Source: Firmicutes bacterium UBA2530 (GTDB taxonomy: Bacteria; Bacillota; Clostridia; Tissierellales; Sedimentibacteraceae). Taken from it: a stretch of DNA of 34,332 nt. Shown here piece after piece: positions 15,072 through 23,213 of the stretch. The stretch is taken from NCBI GenBank assembly GCA_002340985.1, contig DDNC01000011.1, positions 84,397 to 118,728 on the forward strand. The letters are read 5' to 3'. How positions within the stretch are numbered: position 1 is the first letter of the stretch; the number at the start of each line of letters is the position of its first letter. A model generated the notes under the pieces. It worked only from the letters and a program-made list of their open reading frames with translations, did no database searches and was not told the origin of the DNA. The translations under genes and the position numbers were made by a program.

Positions 15072-15144
15072 GGAAGCTTAGCTCAGTTGGGAGAGCATCT
15101 GCCTTACAAGCAGAGGGTCATAGGTTCGAGCCCTATAGTTTCCA
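15072..15144 (+). tRNA. tRNA-Val (anticodon TAC)
   Basis: A 73-nt cloverleaf: acceptor GGAAGCT/AGTTTCC (one G-T pair), D-arm with AGCTCAGTTGGGAGAGC, anticodon stem TCTGC/GCAGA around loop CTTACAA (anticodon TAC), T-arm ATAGG TTCGAGC CCTAT. The discriminator A is followed by TCG, so CCA is not encoded and must be added after transcription. It is a single-gene transcript with its own promoter and terminator. Confidence 0.96.
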
Positions 15145-15147
15145 TCG

Positions 15148-15176
15148 AAAACAGGATGTTTGGCATCCTGTTTTTT
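15148..15176 (+). terminator. Terminator of tRNA-Val
   Basis: AACAGGATG/CATCCTGTT stem, loop TTTGG, six T. Confidence 0.88.
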
Positions 15177-15230
15177 GTATCCCTGGCATCACAAAGGAAA
15201 AATATATATTCTAGGGGGAGTGCTTTTTTA

Positions 15231-15258
15231 TTGTTTTTTTAATAATTGATGATATACT
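15231..15258 (+). promoter_or_regulatory. Candidate promoter of the MATE gene
   Basis: TTGTTT (15231-15236), 16 bp, TATACT (15253-15258), 13 bp before GGGAGG. Confidence 0.45.
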
Positions 15259-15281
15259 ATATTAATTAAAAGGGAGGCGAT

Positions 15282-16667
15282 TTGTTGGAATTAAAGGACA
15301 AGAAAAATAGTGGTGCTATAACAACGATGACAGAGGGAAGTCCTCTTAAAATTATACTTACTTTTGCATTTCCAATGCTTATAGGTAATGTCCTTCAGCA
15401 ATTTTACAATATGGTTGACAGTATTGTTGTGGGTAATTATGTTGGGAAGTTAGCTTTAGCGGCAGTCGGAACGGGATTTCCGATTATTTTTATGATGGCT
15501 GCTATGTTTATAGGACTTGGAATAGGCGCAACGATTCTTATTTCTCAGTATATAGGTGCTGGAGACATGGACAGTGTTCAAAAAACTGCACAGACAATTT
15601 ATACCGCAATGATTTTAGGGTCCATACCTATTTCTATAATAGGGATATTCCTGTCTGAACCTATATTGATGTTAATTAATACGCCTGCGGAGGCTTTATC
15701 AATGGCAAAAATATATATGATGATTATATTCGGCGGAATGATAGGATCAATCGGATATAACGTAAATGCGGGAATATTGCAGGGGTTCGGCGACAGTAAG
15801 TCATCGCTTTTATTTTTGGCTATTGCTACAGTAATAAATGTTGTTCTTGATTTATTATTTGTAATAGTTTTCCGTTGGGATGTAGCGGGTGTCGCCATTG
15901 CAACTATAATAGCACAATCAGCTTCATGGCTGTTCGGAATCGGATATATGCGAAAAAAATATGAGGTATTAAATTTCTCGATATTCAGGTTTCATTTTGA
16001 TAGGGATATATTCAAAAGAATAATTAAGCTTGGACTGCCAACAGGCGTGCAGCAAACATTGTTTGCGGTAGGTATCATGAGTCTTCAATCGCTTGTAAAC
16101 AGCTATGGCTCTGATTTTATTGCAGGCTATAATGCGGCCAATAAAATTGATACATTTGCTTTTATGCCAATACAAAGCTTCAGCAATGCAGTTACTACGT
16201 TTACCGGCCAGAACATAGGAGCTAAGCGCATGGACAGAGTTCATAAGGGTGCTGTTACAGCCATAGGTTTATCTGTTGCGGTATGCATAGCATGTCTTGT
16301 GATTATTCCATTCGGTCCGTTTCTTCTCGGTATGTTTAACTCAGACCCTGCCGTAATTGAAGCGGGAATGATATATTTAAATAGTGTAATGCCTACTATT
16401 GCTATTTTAGCTATTGTATTTACGTTGAACTCAGTTATACGTGGTGCAGGTGAGTCAGTGGTGCCCATGATAGGAGCGATAGTCTCATTGTGGCTTGGCA
16501 GGGTTCCGGCGGCTTATTACATAGCAGATAATTTCGGAAAGAAATATATCTTTTTAAGCTATGCAATAGGATGGATATTCTGGCTGCTAATTACAGGACC
16601 TTATTATCTGTCCGGAAGGTGGAAGACAAAATCTGAAAAGCTTCTTAACAACATAATATTGGAGTAA
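15282..16667 (+). CDS. MATE-family efflux transporter
   Basis: MATE proteins export drugs or other organic cations using Na+ or H+. The 461-residue protein has 12 predicted helices in two homologous halves; the first starts at KIILTFAFPMLIGNVLQQFYNMVDSIVVG-type sequence (NVLQQFYNMVDSIVVGNYVG), the second at KLGLPTGVQQTLFAVG with YNAANKIDTFAFMP. It starts with TTG: GGGAGG lies 4 nt before the TTG at 15282 and 7 nt before the next TTG at 15285, so the later one may be used. It is a single gene between tRNA-Val and a convergent aminotransferase. Substrate unknown. Confidence 0.94.
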   Translation: MLELKDKKNSGAITTMTEGSPLKIILTFAFPMLIGNVLQQFYNMVDSIVVGNYVGKLALAAVGTGFPIIFMMAAMFIGLGIGATILISQYIGAGDMDSVQKTAQTIYTAMILGSIPISIIGIFLSEPILMLINTPAEALSMAKIYMMIIFGGMIGSIGYNVNAGILQGFGDSKSSLLFLAIATVINVVLDLLFVIVFRWDVAGVAIATIIAQSASWLFGIGYMRKKYEVLNFSIFRFHFDRDIFKRIIKLGLPTGVQQTLFAVGIMSLQSLVNSYGSDFIAGYNAANKIDTFAFMPIQSFSNAVTTFTGQNIGAKRMDRVHKGAVTAIGLSVAVCIACLVIIPFGPFLLGMFNSDPAVIEAGMIYLNSVMPTIAILAIVFTLNSVIRGAGESVVPMIGAIVSLWLGRVPAAYYIADNFGKKYIFLSYAIGWIFWLLITGPYYLSGRWKTKSEKLLNNIILE

Positions 16668-16670
16668 AAA

Positions 16671-16693
16671 AACACCGGGAAGCCGGTGTTTTT
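16671..16693. terminator. Bidirectional terminator between MATE and aminotransferase
   Basis: AACACCGG/CCGGTGTT with loop GAAG, T run on the plus strand and A run before it that is a T run for the minus strand. Confidence 0.88.
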
Positions 16694-16702
16694 ATGTTGA
16701 GA

Positions 16703-17947
16703 TTATTTTAAGCTGTCCAGTACAGCCTTTATTTTAGCCGGGGCCATTCTGCATTTATCTTCCGATACAGCGCAGACTGCAAATCTCAGGCCTTTTTTCA
16801 ATGAAACTACAAATAGATTCTCTTTGATTAATTCATCTGACGCCTTCTTTGAATTTTCGCAAGGAATGCTTACGAAGAAACCATCTCTGTAAGGAAGTAT
16901 TTCAAGCCCGCATTCTTTTGCGCCCTCAACAAAAGCATTTGCACGATTTCTCAGCATTACCTTGTATCTGTTGACTTCATCCTCGTATGCCTGCTTTTTT
17001 GCTGGATCTTTCGATATATTAGTCATAACTGACATTGCGCCTCTTGTTCCATTAGACCAGTTTGCCCTATTTGCATGCATGCAAGTATAGTAAAATTCAT
17101 TGGTAATTTCTTCTTTGGATGAAATACCGATGGCAGCTCCGGATCTCATTCCGTACATTGTGTAACCCTTCGACATGCTGTAACCTATGATAACAAATAT
17201 ATTTTCAGGGAGATTTGAAAATTTAGCAAAGAACTTTCGCCTTTCTGAGCCTACTCCGGCATAGTCTATGTATGCCACGTCTACCATGAGTATTATTCTG
17301 TTTTCAGGATCCTTTGCGCTTTCCTTTGCAATGTCAAGAACCTTATCCCACTCTTCATCCGACAGGCTGTATCCCGTAGGATTATTTGCTGGAGTGTTAA
17401 GTATAGAAACTATTCTTTTTTGTTTTCTAACAAGTTCTTCAAATTTTTCTTTGTATGAATCAATATTAAATTCGCCGTTATCATTGAAAAATTCGTAATT
17501 TGTAACTTTTCTTCCGAATTCCTCGGAAATTGTTACATATGGTGCCCAAAACCAATCACATACCAGTATCGAGTCTCCTGGGTTTGTGTAATTCCAAATG
17601 GCATGTCTTACAGCTCCTGTTCCTCCCGGAGTTGCGACAGCCTTTATGTAAGCATTTGGCTTGTATTCCTTGAAGCATGCATCCTGAACAGCTTCGAGAA
17701 AATCAGCTTGTCCTGCAACCTGAGCATATGCCGCAATAGCCGCATTAGGAAGAGATTTTAATTCGTTGTATACTGTATCTAAGCAAATAAGATTTCCGTC
17801 ATCATCAACCAGCGCACCCAAAGTAGAATCAATAACATTTTCTTTTCCATATTTATCTATGGCTTCTTTTGCTTTAGCAGCGAGACCAAATATAGCATCG
17901 TTTTCTTCAGGCCATTTTGCATGAGCCGCAACCATGTTAATAGACAT
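16703..17947 (-). CDS. Pyridoxal-phosphate aminotransferase, class I/II fold
   Basis: The 414-residue enzyme resembles aspartate/aromatic aminotransferases. Visible landmarks: ATPGGTGAVRHAIWNY (cofactor phosphate loop), LNTPANNPTG (N189), MVDVAYIDYAG (D223, Y226), the Schiff-base lysine K260 in IIGYSMSKGYTMYGMRSG and the later RFAVCAVSEDK with an Arg for the substrate carboxylate. The ATG at 17947 follows GAGGTG at 7 nt; an earlier ATG at 17980 lies in an AT-rich stretch without a ribosome site. It stands alone. The exact amino donor cannot be read from sequence; aromatic amino acids and aspartate are the leading options. Confidence 0.9.
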   Translation of the reverse strand: MSINMVAAHAKWPEENDAIFGLAAKAKEAIDKYGKENVIDSTLGALVDDDGNLICLDTVYNELKSLPNAAIAAYAQVAGQADFLEAVQDACFKEYKPNAYIKAVATPGGTGAVRHAIWNYTNPGDSILVCDWFWAPYVTISEEFGRKVTNYEFFNDNGEFNIDSYKEKFEELVRKQKRIVSILNTPANNPTGYSLSDEEWDKVLDIAKESAKDPENRIILMVDVAYIDYAGVGSERRKFFAKFSNLPENIFVIIGYSMSKGYTMYGMRSGAAIGISSKEEITNEFYYTCMHANRANWSNGTRGAMSVMTNISKDPAKKQAYEDEVNRYKVMLRNRANAFVEGAKECGLEILPYRDGFFVSIPCENSKKASDELIKENLFVVSLKKGLRFAVCAVSEDKCRMAPAKIKAVLDSLK

Positions 17948-18114
17948 AATTTCACCTCGTTTTTTCTTTAATTTTAACATTATAAAAAATATAAGTCAAT
18001 ATTATAAAATGTATATAAAACGTGATAAAAGACATGATATAACTATATATTTATTGCAATGTGAATTTTAAGCGAAATGTATGCGAATTAACGACAAAAA
18101 AACAGAAATTATTA

Positions 18115-18143
18115 TTGACAAATTCAGACATACATTGTATTAT
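18115..18143 (+). promoter_or_regulatory. Promoter of tRNA-Lys
   Basis: TTGACA (18115-18120), 17 bp, TATTAT (18138-18143). Confidence 0.8.
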
Positions 18144-18161
18144 ATAAAAGTTCAAATTTAT

Positions 18162-18237
18162 GATCCATTAGCTCAGCAGGCAGAGCACTTGACTTTTAAT
18201 CAAGGTGTCCGGCGTTCGAATCGCCGATGGATCACCA
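18162..18237 (+). tRNA. tRNA-Lys (anticodon TTT), CCA encoded
   Basis: Cloverleaf with acceptor GATCCAT/ATGGATC, D-arm AGCTCAGCAGGCAGAGC, anticodon stem CTTGA/TCAAG around CTTTTAA (anticodon TTT), T-arm CGGCG TTCGAAT CGCCG. Discriminator A is followed by an encoded CCA (18235-18237), unlike tRNA-Val in this window. Confidence 0.96.
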
Positions 18238-18244
18238 TTATAAA

Positions 18245-18285
18245 CAACATCTGACGATCTTAGCGACGTTGGATGTTGCTTTTTT
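18245..18285 (+). terminator. Terminator of tRNA-Lys
   Basis: CAACATC (18245-18251) pairs with GATGTTG (18272-18278), with an inner partial stem, then CTTTTTT. Confidence 0.8.
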
Positions 18286-18286
18286 G

Positions 18287-18336
18287 TATGCCCTAACCCC
18301 ATTTTTTTGACTGTTATATACCCTAACCCCATTTTT
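18287..18336 (+). repeat. Tandem pair TATRCCCTAACCCCATTTTT, period 30 bp
   Basis: TATGCCCTAACCCCATTTTT (18287-18306) and TATACCCTAACCCCATTTTT (18317-18336) differ at one base and are spaced exactly 30 bp. They lie 100 bp before the hybrid kinase and just after the tRNA-Lys terminator, in a position suitable for operators. No function is known to me. Confidence 0.7.
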
Positions 18337-18436
18337 CAGAATATTTTTTAACATCTTACATTTTTCTACAAAATTTTCCTTTTTTTAATTGTATATTTAC
18401 TTAGTTAAATAATTTAGCGAAGGTAAAGGGGAACAA

Positions 18437-19657
18437 ATGATTAAAAGCGAAGAGAGAAAAATAATTATGAGAGAAGATGAGAGAGACGTAAGTGATGACT
18501 ACTTGCAGGATGTGCAGAAAATGCAGGAAATTGCAAGACGACAAAGCGAAAAAATGGCAGCATTGGGACAATTGGCAGGAGGCATTGCACATGACTTTAA
18601 CAACCAGTTAATGAGCATAATAGGCAATGCAACAATGATACAACGCACCGATGATCTGACAAAAATAAAAGACTATGCAGAGAGAATAATCCATATTTCT
18701 CAAAGCACAGCAAGTTTGACAAAGAAAATAATGATGTTTTCAAAGAAAGAAAGCAGCAATAACAAACCAATTAACTTGAAAAGCGTTATGGACAATACTT
18801 TTACAATGGTTGAATCCATAATAAGCAAAAAAATTGAACTTAGCTACCGATATGGCGCATCCTCGAAAACTATTTTAGGTGATGAGGCGCTGATAGAGAA
18901 TTTAATAGTAAATATGATATTGAATTCAAGGGACGCAATGGGAGATTCATTCGGAAAAATTGATGCGGGAACGTATGACACTGTAGTTTTTTCGGATATG
19001 GTGCTGAGCCATGGGGAAATACTGAAGCCCGGACAGTATATTACCGTATATGTCGAGGACAACGGAGTCGGCATAAAAGAAGATGTTGTGATGAAAATAT
19101 TTGAACCGTATTATACTACAAAAAGCAAGTCAAAAGGTACAGGGCTGGGTCTTTCGGTTGTTTTCGGAACTGTAAAGTCTCACTCGGGATTCATAAATGT
19201 CAAAAGTAAGGTCGGAAGCGGAACACGTTTTGAGATTTTTTTGCCGGTGCATAATAAAAAGCAGAAGCCTGAAGCGGAGACCAAGATTGATATTAAAAGC
19301 AATTTAATTATGCTTGTAGATGATGATGCGGATGTTCTGGATGTGGAGGCCGAAATCCTTGAGGATCTCGGATATGATGTCATCAAATTTATAAGACCTT
19401 TGGAGGCCCTTGAATATTACAGAAAATATAGCAGAAAGATTGCTTTTTCGGTTATAGATTTATCAATGCCGGTAATAACAGGAAAACAGCTTTACGAAGA
19501 AATGCAAAAAGTGAATAAAAAGAGCAAAGCATTTTTTATAACAGGCTTTGCAAAGCAGTCAGATTACGAGGAACTTGAGCGAAGAGGCGAAATTATAATA
19601 CAGAAACCATTTACATACGAAGACTTATCTGTACAAATAGCTAAAATCTATATGTAA
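18437..19657 (+). CDS. Orphan cytosolic hybrid histidine kinase (HisKA-HATPase-REC)
   Basis: The 406-residue protein has a short polar N-terminus (1-40), a HisKA dimerisation domain with H52 in GGIAHDFNNQLM, HATPase_c (about 150-275; NMILNSRDAM, VEDNGVGI, GTGLGLSVV) and a C-terminal receiver (about 290-406; MLVDDDADV, phospho-acceptor D341 in FSVIDLSMP, K in IQKPF). It has neither a sensor domain nor a membrane helix, so its input must come by a partner protein or the N-terminal segment. The AHDFNN H-box places it with NtrB-like/hybrid kinases. AAAGGGG precedes the ATG. No response regulator adjoins it, so the output phosphotransfer partner is elsewhere. Confidence 0.93.
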   Translation: MIKSEERKIIMREDERDVSDDYLQDVQKMQEIARRQSEKMAALGQLAGGIAHDFNNQLMSIIGNATMIQRTDDLTKIKDYAERIIHISQSTASLTKKIMMFSKKESSNNKPINLKSVMDNTFTMVESIISKKIELSYRYGASSKTILGDEALIENLIVNMILNSRDAMGDSFGKIDAGTYDTVVFSDMVLSHGEILKPGQYITVYVEDNGVGIKEDVVMKIFEPYYTTKSKSKGTGLGLSVVFGTVKSHSGFINVKSKVGSGTRFEIFLPVHNKKQKPEAETKIDIKSNLIMLVDDDADVLDVEAEILEDLGYDVIKFIRPLEALEYYRKYSRKIAFSVIDLSMPVITGKQLYEEMQKVNKKSKAFFITGFAKQSDYEELERRGEIIIQKPFTYEDLSVQIAKIYM

Positions 19658-19660
19658 GTA

Positions 19661-19692
19661 AAAACATGGAGCTGAAAAGCTCCATGTTTTTT
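19661..19692 (+). terminator. Terminator of the hybrid kinase gene
   Basis: AAAACATGGAGCT/AGCTCCATGTTTT stem with a GAAA tetraloop and T run. Confidence 0.92.
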
Positions 19693-19805
19693 AGAATGTT
19701 AAGATAACTTAATATAATTCTGAGCACTTTGTTTTGACAATTAATAAATATTTGATAGAATTAAGAGGAAAAATGAAAGATAGCTGTTGGTTACAGGAGG
19801 AAGAA

Positions 19806-20960
19806 ATGAACATAAATGATTATACGTACAATGAGCCTAAACCATTTGGTGAATTGTCCATAATAGCTATGAAGGGCTGTGAGGAGATTGCAGCTAAGAT
19901 TGACTATTATTTGAAAGAATGGAGACAGGATAAAAATGGAGTCATATATATGGAAGATTCGGCTCCTGTGAGAACATATCTGCTTGATGCTGTTTGTCCG
20001 AGATTTGGATCAGGCGAAGCAAAGGGTGTTCTTAATGAAAGTGTCAGAGGGCATGATGTATTTATAATATCGGACGTATTCAACTATGGCGTGACATTTA
20101 AGATGTATGGTATGGATGTGCCAATGAGTCCGGATGATCATTATCAGGATTTAAAGAGAATAATTGCCGCAATGAATGGCAAGGAAAAAAGAATTACCGT
20201 TATAATGCCCATGCTTTATGAGGGAAGACAGCATAAGAGGTCCACAAGAGAATCCCTTGATTGTGCACTGGCTCTTCAGGAGCTTACATCCATGGGAGTA
20301 GAAAATATTATATCATTTGACATACACGATCCAAGAGTTCAGAATGCAATTCCTCTGCATGGATTTGAAGACTTTCATCCTCATTATCAGATGATAAAGG
20401 CATTTGTAAGAGCGGTTCCGGATGCTGAAATAGACAGAGAAAAGATGATGATTATTTCACCTGATGAAGCTGGGATGTCAAGATGTATCTATTATTCTTC
20501 CGTGATGGAGCTGGATTTGGGAATGTTCTATAAAAGAAGAGACTATTCTGTTATAGTAAACGGGAAGAATCCGGTAGTAAGCCATGAATTCCTGGGTGAC
20601 AATGTCGAAGGAAAAGATGTAATCGTAGTTGATGACATGATTGCTTCAGGTGATTCAATGATAGATGTTGCCAGAAAGCTTAAGGAAAGAAAGGCTAGAA
20701 ATGTATATGTATTTTCATCTTTTGGTCTGTTTACAGAGGGCCTTGATAAATTTGACAAAGCATATGCAGATGGCACAATAGCAAAGATATTTACTACAAA
20801 TATGATTTACAGAAAACCTGAGTTATTGAAAAAACCTTGGTATGCAGAAGTTGATATGTCAAAATACATTGCTAGCATAATTGATACATTGAATTATGAC
20901 GGATCGTTGAGTGAATTGCTGGATCCTGTTCAAAAAATTGAAAAGCTTCTTAAGAAATAA
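19806..20960 (+). CDS. prs: Ribose-phosphate pyrophosphokinase (PRPP synthetase), long form
   Basis: The enzyme makes PRPP from ribose-5-phosphate and ATP for nucleotide, His and Trp synthesis. The PRPP loop VIVVDDMIASGDSMIDVA is complete, as are MPMLYEGRQHKR (ATP/flexible loop region) and NIISFDIHDPRVQNAIP with the His of the catalytic metal site. At 384 residues it exceeds the usual 310-320; the extra length is mostly N-terminal and in the C-terminal 30 residues, as in a second Prs type common in Clostridia. I chose the ATG at 19806 after AGGAGG (5 nt); an upstream ATG at 19734 lacks a site. A monocistronic unit with terminators on both sides. Confidence 0.88.
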   Translation: MNINDYTYNEPKPFGELSIIAMKGCEEIAAKIDYYLKEWRQDKNGVIYMEDSAPVRTYLLDAVCPRFGSGEAKGVLNESVRGHDVFIISDVFNYGVTFKMYGMDVPMSPDDHYQDLKRIIAAMNGKEKRITVIMPMLYEGRQHKRSTRESLDCALALQELTSMGVENIISFDIHDPRVQNAIPLHGFEDFHPHYQMIKAFVRAVPDAEIDREKMMIISPDEAGMSRCIYYSSVMELDLGMFYKRRDYSVIVNGKNPVVSHEFLGDNVEGKDVIVVDDMIASGDSMIDVARKLKERKARNVYVFSSFGLFTEGLDKFDKAYADGTIAKIFTTNMIYRKPELLKKPWYAEVDMSKYIASIIDTLNYDGSLSELLDPVQKIEKLLKK

Positions 20961-21014
20961 TGTTAATACCGTAAAGGTATTGCAGCACTGATGATTTTGG
21001 TAAGCATAAAATAT

Positions 21015-21052
21015 AGTCATTCTAAAAATCAAATTTTTCAGAATGACTTTTT
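21015..21052 (+). terminator. Terminator of prs
   Basis: AGTCATTCT/AGAATGACT outer stem, AAAAAT/ATTTTT inner stem, then TTTTT. Confidence 0.85.
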
Positions 21053-21113
21053 GTATATTTTCAGCAGTCTCATACGATATAATATTAAGATTGTAGCTTT
21101 AAAAACAAAAAAA

Positions 21114-21142
21114 TTGAAATGGCATTAATTATATGTTATAAT
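21114..21142 (+). promoter_or_regulatory. Promoter of the mreB-galU-pgcA block
   Basis: TTGAAA (21114-21119), 17 bp, TATAAT (21137-21142), 80 bp before the start at 21222. Confidence 0.65.
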
Positions 21143-21221
21143 TTCTATCATTATTAATATGTGCTTGTATAATTTGGTTGATAAATTGGTAAAATAATAC
21201 ATGAGAATTACGGAGGATAAA

Positions 21222-22253
21222 ATGGGTTTCAGAATGGACATCGGAATTGACCTTGGTACCGCCAGTGTTCTGGTATATATAAAGGGCAAGGGAATAGTTA
21301 TTAATGAACCTTCTGTTGTTGCAATTGATATAAATACTAATAAGATACTCGAGGTCGGTGAAGAAGCAAGAAAGATGCTTGGACGTACGCCCGGAAATAT
21401 TGTTGCTATAAGACCTTTGAGAGATGGTGTTATATCAGACTTTGACATAACAGAAAAAATGCTTAAATATTTTATAAAAAAGGCTGTGGGCAACTCAATA
21501 ATCAAGCCAAGAGTAATCATATGTGTACCCAGCGGAGTAACAGAAGTAGAAAAAAGAGCGGTGCTTGAAGCGAGTCTGAATGCCGGAGCCAAGAAGACAT
21601 ATCTGATAGAAGAACCGGTTGCTGCTGCCATCGGAGCAGGCCTTGATATAACTAAGCCTTCCGGTCATATGATTATAGATATGGGCGGTGGAACTACGGA
21701 CATTGCAGTTATATCTCTGGGTGGAATTGTTGTTAGCAGGTCTATAAAAGTAGCAGGTGACAAGTGTGACGATGCCATTGTGAGATATGTAAGAAAGAAG
21801 TACAATGTAATGATAGGCCTACGAAGTGCAGAAGAAATTAAAATAAATATAGGAACGGCCTTTCCTGAAGAGGAAGAAAAGTTTATGGAAGTAAGAGGAA
21901 GGAACCTTGTTACAGGACTGCCTGTGAACCTTACCATATCATCATCCGATATGCTTGAGGCACTTGAAGAAACTATTACATCCATAGCTGATGCCGTTCA
22001 TTCAGTCCTTGAAAAAACACCGCCGGAGCTTGCGGCAGATATAAGTGAAAAGGGAATTGTAATGACTGGAGGCGGGTGTCTGATTCGAGGTCTGGACAAA
22101 TTAATTGCTAAAAGAACAGGTCTTGATGTAACCATAGCCGACGAGGCAATTTCATGTGTTGCAAAAGGAACCGGTCAGTCTCTTGAACAAATGGATGCAT
22201 TGAAAGATGCTTTGATAACAGACAGCATTAAGACAAACTATAGTGCAACATAA
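21222..22253 (+). CDS. mreB: MreB/Mbl-family rod-shape protein
   Basis: MreB is the bacterial actin that guides lateral cell-wall synthesis along the membrane. The 343-residue length is normal. Actin-fold motifs: phosphate-1 GIDLGTASVLVY, the conserved RPLRDGVISDFDITEKML, phosphate-2 DMGGGTTDIAVISLGG and the adenosine motif MTGGGCLIRGLDKLI. The start at 21222 follows GGAGG at 5 nt, and an earlier ATG at 21201 is less well placed. No mreC or mreD follows, so this is a lone paralogue (MreB, Mbl or MreBH type cannot be told apart). galU and a phosphoglucomutase follow, linking shape control to UDP-glucose supply. Confidence 0.93.
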   Translation: MGFRMDIGIDLGTASVLVYIKGKGIVINEPSVVAIDINTNKILEVGEEARKMLGRTPGNIVAIRPLRDGVISDFDITEKMLKYFIKKAVGNSIIKPRVIICVPSGVTEVEKRAVLEASLNAGAKKTYLIEEPVAAAIGAGLDITKPSGHMIIDMGGGTTDIAVISLGGIVVSRSIKVAGDKCDDAIVRYVRKKYNVMIGLRSAEEIKINIGTAFPEEEEKFMEVRGRNLVTGLPVNLTISSSDMLEALEETITSIADAVHSVLEKTPPELAADISEKGIVMTGGGCLIRGLDKLIAKRTGLDVTIADEAISCVAKGTGQSLEQMDALKDALITDSIKTNYSAT

Positions 22254-22269
22254 CATTAATATATAAAAT

Positions 22270-22309
22270 ATATTCGGATTCTGGCAAATTTGCCAGAGTC
22301 TTTGAATAT
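22270..22309 (+). other. Hairpin between mreB and galU
   Basis: The perfect palindrome CTGGCAAATTTGCCAG (22281-22296) is flanked by ATATTC/GAATAT outer pairing. No T run follows, so it may be an mRNA-processing element or a weak terminator rather than a strong stop. Confidence 0.5.
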
Positions 22310-22337
22310 GTGTACAAATAGCAAATAGAGGTAGGAT

Positions 22338-23201
22338 ATGAAAATAAAAAAAGCAGTAATACCGGCAGCGGGACTCGGAACAAGATTTCTCCCTGCAACT
22401 AAAGCAATACCGAAGGAAATGCTGCCCATAGTAGATAAACCTACAATTCAGTACATAGTTGAAGAAGTTATTGATTCCGGAATAGAGGATGTTCTGATTA
22501 TTACAGGCAGAAATAAAGGCTCAATAGAAGAACATTTTGATAGGGCTGTGGAGCTTGAGGACAATCTTGAAAAAACAAATAAAGAAGAGCTTCTTGAAGA
22601 AGTTCGTAAAATTTCAAAAATGATAAATATTCATACCGTAAGGCAGAAAAGTCCTCTTGGATTGGGTCATGCGGTTTACTGCGCCAAATCTTTTGTAGGC
22701 AATGAACCATTTGCCGTTTTGCTTGGTGATGATATTGTCGATTCGAAGAAACCTTGCCTGAAGCAGATGATGGAGATGTATGAAGAGTATAAAGCTACAA
22801 TTCTTGGAGTGCAGCCGGTAGCGTGGGAAAATGTTAACAAATACGGAATAGTCTCGGGAGATAAAATAAGCGACAGCATTTACTCTGTAAAGGATTTGGT
22901 TGAAAAGCCTTCCATGGATAATGCACCCACAAATATAGCCATTTTAGGAAGATACATAATTACACCGACAATATTTGAAATACTGGAGAGTACAGGCAGG
23001 GGAGTGGGAGGCGAAATTCAGCTTACGGATGCCCTGAAGGTTTTGTGTAATGTAGAAGATGTATTTGCATACATATTTGAGGGCAGAAGATATGATGTGG
23101 GAAGCAAGATAGGATTTCTTGAAGCGACGGTTGATTTTGCGCTTAAAAGAGATGGATTAAAAGATGATTTCAGAAAGTATTTAAATAGTCTTAATTTATA
23201 A
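22338..23201 (+). CDS. galU: UTP-glucose-1-phosphate uridylyltransferase
   Basis: GalU makes UDP-glucose from UTP and glucose-1-phosphate for glycolipids, teichoic-acid and S-layer glycans. The 287-residue protein carries the nucleotide-binding start PAAGLGTRFLPATKAIPKEM, LGLGHAVYCAK, LLGDDIVDS and VEKPSMDNAPTNIAILGRY, and ends with GRRYDVGSKIGFLEATVDFAL, all GalU hallmarks. It begins 84 bp after mreB and ends 12 bp before the phosphoglucomutase gene, which supplies its substrate, so the two form one metabolic unit. Confidence 0.97.
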   Translation: MKIKKAVIPAAGLGTRFLPATKAIPKEMLPIVDKPTIQYIVEEVIDSGIEDVLIITGRNKGSIEEHFDRAVELEDNLEKTNKEELLEEVRKISKMINIHTVRQKSPLGLGHAVYCAKSFVGNEPFAVLLGDDIVDSKKPCLKQMMEMYEEYKATILGVQPVAWENVNKYGIVSGDKISDSIYSVKDLVEKPSMDNAPTNIAILGRYIITPTIFEILESTGRGVGGEIQLTDALKVLCNVEDVFAYIFEGRRYDVGSKIGFLEATVDFALKRDGLKDDFRKYLNSLNL

Positions 23202-23213
23202 AGGGGGATATTT

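Noticed and set aside
15206..15226. CTAGGGGGAGTGC looks like the start of a second TPP riboswitch before the MATE gene
   Set aside because: None of the other conserved parts (CTGAGA, ACCC, CTTGATC) follow.
18291..18330. CCCTAACCCC resembles telomere repeats
   Set aside because: Only two copies at 30 bp spacing in a bacterial chromosome; treated as possible operators instead.
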